This document shows, piece after piece, positions 8,121 to 12,418 of a DNA stretch of 12,418 bases. The position numbers were made by a program, and so were the translations under genes. Origin of the DNA: an uncultured bacterium (lineage in GTDB: Bacteria; Bacteroidota; Bacteroidia; Chitinophagales; Chitinophagaceae); assembly GCA_903957405.1 (NCBI GenBank), contig CAJBPC010000688.1, positions 1-12,418 on the forward strand, given 5' to 3'. Within the stretch, counting starts at the first letter, position 1. Every line of letters starts with the position of its first letter. A model generated the notes under the pieces. The model was not told where the DNA came from. It ran no database searches and was given only the letters and a program-made list of their open reading frames with translations.

Positions 8121-8173
8121 GGCCGGTTGGTATGTTGCTTGTGCCGGAATGATTTTCGATCGTCGAGTATGCC

Positions 8174-8191
8174 TTGCCGTTATAACGGTAA
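8174..8191. promoter_or_regulatory. Perfect palindrome between ROK and EamA genes, candidate operator
   Basis: CCGTTATAACGG at 8177-8188 is a perfect 12-base palindrome. With one mismatched pair the symmetry extends to 18 bases (TTgCCGTTATAACGGtAA). It lies between the ROK stop at 8211 and the EamA start at 8120. Size and symmetry suit a dimeric regulator's site upstream of the permease gene. As RNA it could form only a small hairpin, with no T tract after it, so a terminator is less likely. The bound protein is unknown. Confidence 0.4.
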
Positions 8192-8210
8192 CGCATAATT
8201 TAAAACTTGC

Positions 8211-9446
8211 TCAGGTGGCGGATGATAGTACCCTCTCCCTGGCGATCAGGCAACCGCCCATCACGCCCGCACGTTCCCCCAACTTGGACAGTTTCAATTG
8301 CGTATCGTTGTTGACCAGCCCCAGCGTGTATTTATTCAACGCGCTTCTGATCGGCAGTTTGATCAGCTCGCCGGTTTCCGAGACCTTCCCGCCGAGGATG
8401 ACCAGTTCGGGGTTGAAGATGTTGATCAGGATGGCAATGGCCCGCCCGAGTTTTTCTCCGAGTTCAGATAATACCTCTATGACCAGGGTATCCTCCTTCC
8501 TGGCCGCTTCGATCACATCCTCCAGCCTGATCTTGTCAAGGTCCTTATGATTCATGGTCAGGATGGAGGACGACCCTTTCGCGATCTTGTCCTTGACAAT
8601 GCTCAGGAGCGCCAATCCCGAGGTTTCCGTCTCCAGACAACCTTTTTTGCCGCAATGGCAGATGATCTCATTGTGGAAGAAAGGGATATGCCCCAGCTCA
8701 CCGCTGAACCCCGACTTCCCATAGTATAAAGATCCGTCGATCAGGATGCCCATGCCCAGGCCGAAGTCTATGTTTATGAAAAGGACATTCCGCTCATGCC
8801 TGACCACCCCGTTCATGAACTCCCCGTATGCCATCGATCTCGAATCGTTCTCGATGAATGTCGGGATGCCGATCTCCTTCTGGATGATCTGGCTCAGCGG
8901 CTCCTCCTGGAAATGAAAGAAACTATAGCTGTACCCGGTGAGGTGATTGATGCGACCGGTGAGGTTTATCCCCACCCCCAGTATCCTGTTCCTGATGTCG
9001 TTGAAATCACTGATGAAATCCTCAATGATGGCCGTCAGCGCATGCAGCGACTCGGGGGTGTTCTCCAACTGATAGGGCACCAGCTCCCTGACGCTGATGA
9101 GGTGCTTCTTGAAATCCAGCAGACCGATGTTCACATAGTACTTCTTCACATCCACCCCGATGAAAAAACAGGCATCATTCACCAACCCATACACATTCGC
9201 CTTGCGCCCACCGGTGGAATCGATCTTGCCATAATCCCGAATAAGGCATTCCTGGACGAGTTCATTCACCAGACTGGCCGACTTCGGCACGCTGATATTC
9301 AACTCCCGGGAGATATCCATGACCGTGGCCGTGTCGGATGAATCCAGATACGTGATGATCGCGCGCTTCAGGGATTTATTCTTGTAGGCGACACCTGAAA
9401 TGCTTTCAGTCGAGAAAATCGAGTATGCAGGCTGGTTATCAGTCAT
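8211..9446 (-). CDS. ROK-family transcriptional regulator
   Basis: A 411-residue protein with an N-terminal winged helix-turn-helix (about 24-90: MDISRELNIS, recognition helix near VPKSASLVNELV, wing ending STGGRKANVYGL) fused to a ROK sugar-binding domain. In the ROK domain the phosphate-loop pattern DxGGT is replaced by DVKKY (99-103), so it is unlikely to be a kinase. The catalytic-type Asp in IENDSRSMAYGE (D201) and the zinc motif are kept: H253 in GELGHIP with C263, C265 and C270 in CHCGKKGCLE. This is the NagC/Mlc/XylR design: a repressor or activator that releases or changes DNA binding on binding a sugar or sugar phosphate. It is divergent from the epimerase gene across 191 AT-rich bases, so it probably controls that gene and itself. 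The ATG at 9446 has no strong Shine-Dalgarno. Confidence 0.92.
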   Translation of the reverse strand: MTDNQPAYSIFSTESISGVAYKNKSLKRAIITYLDSSDTATVMDISRELNISVPKSASLVNELVQECLIRDYGKIDSTGGRKANVYGLVNDACFFIGVDVKKYYVNIGLLDFKKHLISVRELVPYQLENTPESLHALTAIIEDFISDFNDIRNRILGVGINLTGRINHLTGYSYSFFHFQEEPLSQIIQKEIGIPTFIENDSRSMAYGEFMNGVVRHERNVLFINIDFGLGMGILIDGSLYYGKSGFSGELGHIPFFHNEIICHCGKKGCLETETSGLALLSIVKDKIAKGSSSILTMNHKDLDKIRLEDVIEAARKEDTLVIEVLSELGEKLGRAIAILINIFNPELVILGGKVSETGELIKLPIRSALNKYTLGLVNNDTQLKLSKLGERAGVMGGCLIARERVLSSAT

Positions 9447-9480
9447 TTTATCAGGGTATTCCTTACACGTCTACGCCCGT

Positions 9481-9488
9481 CAAAACTA
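9481..9488 (-). promoter_or_regulatory. Candidate -7 promoter element for the ROK gene
   Basis: On the minus strand this reads TAGTTTTG, an exact TAnnTTTG match, 34 bases upstream of the ROK ATG. The expected -33 position holds only a partial TTTG-like match (TGTA), so the call is moderate. Confidence 0.42.
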
Positions 9489-9538
9489 ATGAAGCACAGG
9501 CGCTATTATACATCCACCATCAGATGTTTATAAATAAA

Positions 9539-9572
9539 TTATTTTAATAAGTGTGGATATTTAATAAAATAA
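9539..9572. promoter_or_regulatory. Imperfect inverted repeat, candidate ROK operator
   Basis: Arms TTATTTTAATAA (9539-9550) and TTAATAAAATAA (9561-9572) are inverted copies with 11 of 12 positions complementary, separated by ten bases that include GTGTGG. The centre is about 82 bases upstream of the epimerase ATG, and the repeat overlaps the candidate promoter of that gene. ROK regulators such as NagC and Mlc bind inverted repeats with AT-rich flanks, which makes this the best operator candidate in the window. The surrounding DNA is very AT-rich, so part of the symmetry may be chance. Confidence 0.42.
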
Positions 9573-9575
9573 ATA

Positions 9576-9583
9576 TACTTTTA
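9576..9583 (+). promoter_or_regulatory. Weak candidate -7 element for the epimerase gene
   Basis: TACTTTTA matches TAnnTTTG except at the last base. Twenty bases upstream is TGTG (9552-9555), three of four bases of the -33 TTTG. It would start a leader of roughly 48 bases. The inverted repeat at 9539-9572 covers its -33 region, which would suit repression. Weak on its own in AT-rich DNA. Confidence 0.25.
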
Positions 9584-9637
9584 TTCCATACTTAGATAAA
9601 AATAGCTTCTTAGGACTTAAAGATGTTTAAATAATAT

Positions 9638-10819
9638 ATGACCCAGCAACTGCATAAAGTAGGCTTTCGGGTTTTGGCTGAGCTGTATAAAAACGAATTG
9701 CTGCAGGATATCCTGCCATTCTGGGTGGAAAAAAGTCCGGACAGGCAGCATGGCGGTTATTATACCTGCCTGGACCGAAAAGGCGAGGTGTTTGATACGG
9801 ATAAATTCATCTGGCTTCAGGGGCGCGAAGTGTGGTGTTTCAGCTATATGTACCAGCATGTCGAGCCACGGAAAGAATGGCTTGATATGGCCGTGCTGGG
9901 GGCTGATTTCCTGGAGAAATTCGGCAGGGATCCGCAAGGTGATTGGTATTTTTCGCTCACGGAAGATGGCAGACCCTTGATCCAGCCCTGCAATATCTTC
10001 AGCGACTGTTTTGCCTGCATGGCTTTTTCAGCTTTGTACAAGATCCTGCCCGAGGAGCGATATAAAACCATCGCCATCGATACTTTTCAGAACATCCTCC
10101 GGCGCCGGCATGACTGGAAGGGGACATACAGCAAGGCCTATCCGGGTACAAGACCCCTGCGGAATTTCAGCCTGCCGATGATCCTCTGCAACCTCGCCCT
10201 GGAGATGGAAGACATCATGGGGGCCGGGCATATCGACACACTCATTCCCCAGGTTGTGCAAGAAGTGATGGATGTTTTTTATCAGCCATCCTCAGGGCTC
10301 ATATTGGAGAATGTCAAGCCCGACGGAAGCTTCAGCGATAGCTTCGAAGGCAGGCTTTGCAACCCGGGGCATTCCCTGGAAGCCATGTGGTTCATCATGG
10401 ACCTCGGTGTGCGCACCGGCAATCAAAAACTTATAGAACAAGCCAGGGATATCATGCTCAATACCCTGGAATTCGGATGGGACAAGCAACATGGCGGCAT
10501 CTTTTATTTTTTGGACATCAAAGGGCATCCGCCCCTGCAGCTGGAGTGGGATCAAAAACTGTGGTGGGTCCATGTGGAAGCGCTGGTGGCGATGGCAAAG
10601 GCGATCCAGATGACAGGAGACCAACGATGCGTCGACTGGTTTCATAAGCTGCATGATTATACCTGGGCACATTTTAAAGACAAGGAGTATCCGGAATGGT
10701 TCGGTTACCTGAACAGGCGCGGTGAGGTACTGCTTGACCTCAAAGGCGGGAAGTGGAAGGGGTGCTTCCATATTCCACGATCACTGTACCAGATATGGAA
10801 GACCCTGGAAAAGATCTGA
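9638..10819 (+). CDS. N-acylglucosamine 2-epimerase (AGE/RnBP) family enzyme
   Basis: A 393-residue protein of the AGE family, (alpha/alpha)6-barrel epimerases and isomerases that interconvert C2 epimers such as ManNAc and GlcNAc by deprotonation and reprotonation. Motifs are IWLQGREVWCFSYMY (58-72, with R63), NPGHSLEAMW (242-251; H245 and E248), WWVHVEAL (309-316) and KGCFHIPRSL (374-383; H378). H245 and H378 correspond to the two catalytic His of characterised AGEs. Length is that of full AGE. The LQGREVW motif is closer to AGE than to cellobiose 2-epimerase, but mannose-type epimerase activity is not excluded. No signal peptide, so cytoplasmic. A three-codon ORF with a good Shine-Dalgarno lies just upstream (see findings). 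The divergent ROK gene is the likely regulator and the exported flavoprotein gene follows after 24 bases. A role in sialic-acid or amino-sugar catabolism is inferred. Confidence 0.9.
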   Translation: MTQQLHKVGFRVLAELYKNELLQDILPFWVEKSPDRQHGGYYTCLDRKGEVFDTDKFIWLQGREVWCFSYMYQHVEPRKEWLDMAVLGADFLEKFGRDPQGDWYFSLTEDGRPLIQPCNIFSDCFACMAFSALYKILPEERYKTIAIDTFQNILRRRHDWKGTYSKAYPGTRPLRNFSLPMILCNLALEMEDIMGAGHIDTLIPQVVQEVMDVFYQPSSGLILENVKPDGSFSDSFEGRLCNPGHSLEAMWFIMDLGVRTGNQKLIEQARDIMLNTLEFGWDKQHGGIFYFLDIKGHPPLQLEWDQKLWWVHVEALVAMAKAIQMTGDQRCVDWFHKLHDYTWAHFKDKEYPEWFGYLNRRGEVLLDLKGGKWKGCFHIPRSLYQIWKTLEKI

Positions 10820-10843
10820 CAGATTCAGACATCAACCATTTTC

Positions 10844-12418
10844 ATGAAACGACCGATCTCGCATATCCTGACCTTCGCCTTTCTTGTGCTGTCTCATCAC
10901 AGCCTTGCACAGCGGCATCTGCGCACGGATGTGCTGGTGGTCGGTGGCGGAACGGGCGGCTCCGCAGCAGGCATCCAGGCTGCCCGGTCGGGTGCCCGGA
11001 CTGTCATCGCGGAACAGACGACCTGGCTTGGCGGGATGCTCTCCGCTGCCGGTGTGTCGGCATTCGACGGCAACCACAATATGCCATCCGGCATCTGGTC
11101 ACAATTCAGGAATGAACTCTACAAGGTATACGGCGGGCCTTCCAAGGTGGCCACCGGCTGGGTGAGCAACACCCTCTTCGAACCGCATGTGGGGGACAGC
11201 ATCTTGAAGCGCTTTGCCGCTGCTGAAAAAAGGCTGACCGTTCGCTACAATCTACTTTTCACCGGGGCGATCATGAAAGGCAGGCGGATGAAGGGAGCCC
11301 GATTCAGGGATGAGGCCACGGGCAGGAAAGTGACCATCCGGGCCCAGCAGGTGATCGATGCCACCGAGCTGGGAGACGTGATCGCCGACGCCGGAATACC
11401 CAGCGATATCGGAATGGAGGCCAGTGCCTTGACCGGTGAAAAAGTCAACGTGCCATCTACCAACGACATCATTCAGGACATGACCTTCGCCGCGATCCTG
11501 AAGGATTTCGGGCCCGGAGCGGATTGCACCCTTGTTCGACCTGCCGGATACGACCCTATGGAATTCGATGGCTGCTGCAACGAATTCTGCAGCACGCCCG
11601 ATAAACTCACGACCAACGTAGATGCCCGCCAAATGCTCGACTACGGCAGATTGCCGAATGATAAATACATGATCAACTGGCCCGGAAAAGGCAATGACAT
11701 CTACCGCAATATGATCGTCATGTCACCTGCCGAAAGGGCTCAAGCGGTCGCCCTGGCGAAAGCGAAGACCATTCGGTTCATCTATTTTCTGCAGACGCAG
11801 ACCGGCTTTAGGAACCTTGGACTGGCGGTTGATGAATTTCCGACGCTTGACAGGCTGCCACTCATTCCCTACCACCGCGAAAGCAGGCGCTTGAGGGGCA
11901 TCGTACGCTTCAACCTCAACCATATCGCCGAACCGTACAGCCAGGCGGAGGCCCTCTACCGGACAGGGATAGCCGTAGGGGATTATCCGGTCGATCACCA
12001 CCACCGGGAGAACCTGAACGCCCCGCAGCACCTCGGATTCTATCCCGTGCCATCCTTCAACCTGCCCCTGGGTGCATTGATCCCCGCCGGGTACGACGGC
12101 ATCATCGCAGCGGAGAAAAACATCAGTGTGAGCAATGTGGTCAATGGCACCACCCGGCTTCAGCCCTGCGTGATGCTGACCGGACAGGCGGCCGGAATGC
12201 TCGCGGCTTTGTCTGTCGCATCCGGCATGCAACCCCGGATGGTCCCGGTGAGGAAGGTGCAGTCGGCACTGATCGAAGCAGGTGCGTATATCATGCCCTA
12301 TTTTGACGTTAAACCCGATCATCCGCATTTCGCTGCCATCCAGCGGATCGGTGCCACCGGCATCCTCAAAGGGAAGGGCGAGCCTTACAAATGGGCCAAC
12401 CGTACCTGGTTCCACCCG
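10844..12418 (+). CDS. Exported FAD-dependent oxidoreductase (FAD_oxidored-like), partial
   Basis: An uninterrupted frame of 525 codons from the ATG at 10844 to the last base; the C-terminus is outside the window. A Sec-type signal peptide covers about residues 1-22 (MKRPISHILTFAFLVLSHHS, then LA) with probable cleavage before Q23, placing the protein in the periplasm or at the surface; no twin-arginine motif is seen. A Rossmann dinucleotide site follows at once: VVGGGTGG (32-39) and E plus WLGGM about 25 residues on. Hallmarks of the PF12831 type are RESRR (345-349), the YPVPSFNLPLGALIP block (from 400), AEKN and the distal GQAAGMLAAL. Cys228, 244, 245 and 249 form a small cluster. The last 40 residues resemble half of an SLH domain. 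It lies 24 bases after the epimerase gene, probably the same operon. Some relatives are labelled xanthan lyase in databases, without good support. Substrate unknown. Confidence 0.85.
   Translation, partial: MKRPISHILTFAFLVLSHHSLAQRHLRTDVLVVGGGTGGSAAGIQAARSGARTVIAEQTTWLGGMLSAAGVSAFDGNHNMPSGIWSQFRNELYKVYGGPSKVATGWVSNTLFEPHVGDSILKRFAAAEKRLTVRYNLLFTGAIMKGRRMKGARFRDEATGRKVTIRAQQVIDATELGDVIADAGIPSDIGMEASALTGEKVNVPSTNDIIQDMTFAAILKDFGPGADCTLVRPAGYDPMEFDGCCNEFCSTPDKLTTNVDARQMLDYGRLPNDKYMINWPGKGNDIYRNMIVMSPAERAQAVALAKAKTIRFIYFLQTQTGFRNLGLAVDEFPTLDRLPLIPYHRESRRLRGIVRFNLNHIAEPYSQAEALYRTGIAVGDYPVDHHHRENLNAPQHLGFYPVPSFNLPLGALIPAGYDGIIAAEKNISVSNVVNGTTRLQPCVMLTGQAAGMLAALSVASGMQPRMVPVRKVQSALIEAGAYIMPYFDVKPDHPHFAAIQRIGATGILKGKGEPYKWANRTWFHP

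Noticed and set aside
9447..9637. Possible tRNA or small RNA in the AT-rich gap
   Set aside because: No cloverleaf arms, T-loop motif or CCA-end pattern could be found; the region is better explained as divergent promoters and an operator.
11723..12415. 230-codon open frame on the minus strand
   Set aside because: It is a shadow of the FAD-dependent oxidoreductase gene, whose motifs (RESRR, AEKN, GQAAG) are clear on the plus strand.

Overview
The window looks like chromosomal DNA of a Bacteroidota member, perhaps a Chitinophaga-like lineage (an inference from gene content, not from a marker search). Supporting points are a DnaE-thioredoxin pair, genes mostly without Shine-Dalgarno sequences, several matches to the Bacteroidota -7 promoter element TAnnTTTG, and an exported FAD_oxidored-type flavoprotein whose mature end begins with Gln. 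No mobile element, CRISPR array, rRNA or tRNA gene was seen.

Layout. (1) Positions 1-1854, minus strand: the end of a surface-glycan type cluster. Two class I SAM methyltransferases are followed by the first 34 codons of a GT4-type glycosyltransferase. A TylF/macrocin-type O-methyltransferase is transcribed divergently at 1942-2694. (2) Positions 2692-2778: a long hairpin between convergent genes that contains the TylF stop codon and ends at the thioredoxin stop codon. (3) Positions 2779-6810, minus strand: dnaE (replicative DNA polymerase III alpha subunit) followed by trxA. (4) Positions 6811-7265: a 455-base stretch without a supported gene. (5) Positions 7266-9446, minus strand: a ROK-family regulator followed by an EamA/DMT permease. 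(6) Positions 9447-9637: an AT-rich divergent control region. (7) Positions 9638-12418, plus strand: an N-acylglucosamine 2-epimerase family enzyme and an exported FAD-dependent oxidoreductase that runs off the window end.

How the parts work together. The left block probably builds and O-methylates an extracellular or lipopolysaccharide glycan. The centre is housekeeping replication and redox. The right block looks like a sugar-responsive catabolic locus. The ROK protein has a DNA-binding domain and a zinc motif but has lost the kinase phosphate loop. It faces the epimerase gene across a region with an 11/12 inverted repeat overlapping a candidate promoter. The substrate is probably an N-acylated amino sugar, but the sequence does not establish which one.

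The points most worth following are that ROK operator candidate, a three-codon leader ORF just before the epimerase, a perfect palindrome between the ROK and EamA genes, and the unusual exported flavoprotein with an SLH-like tail.
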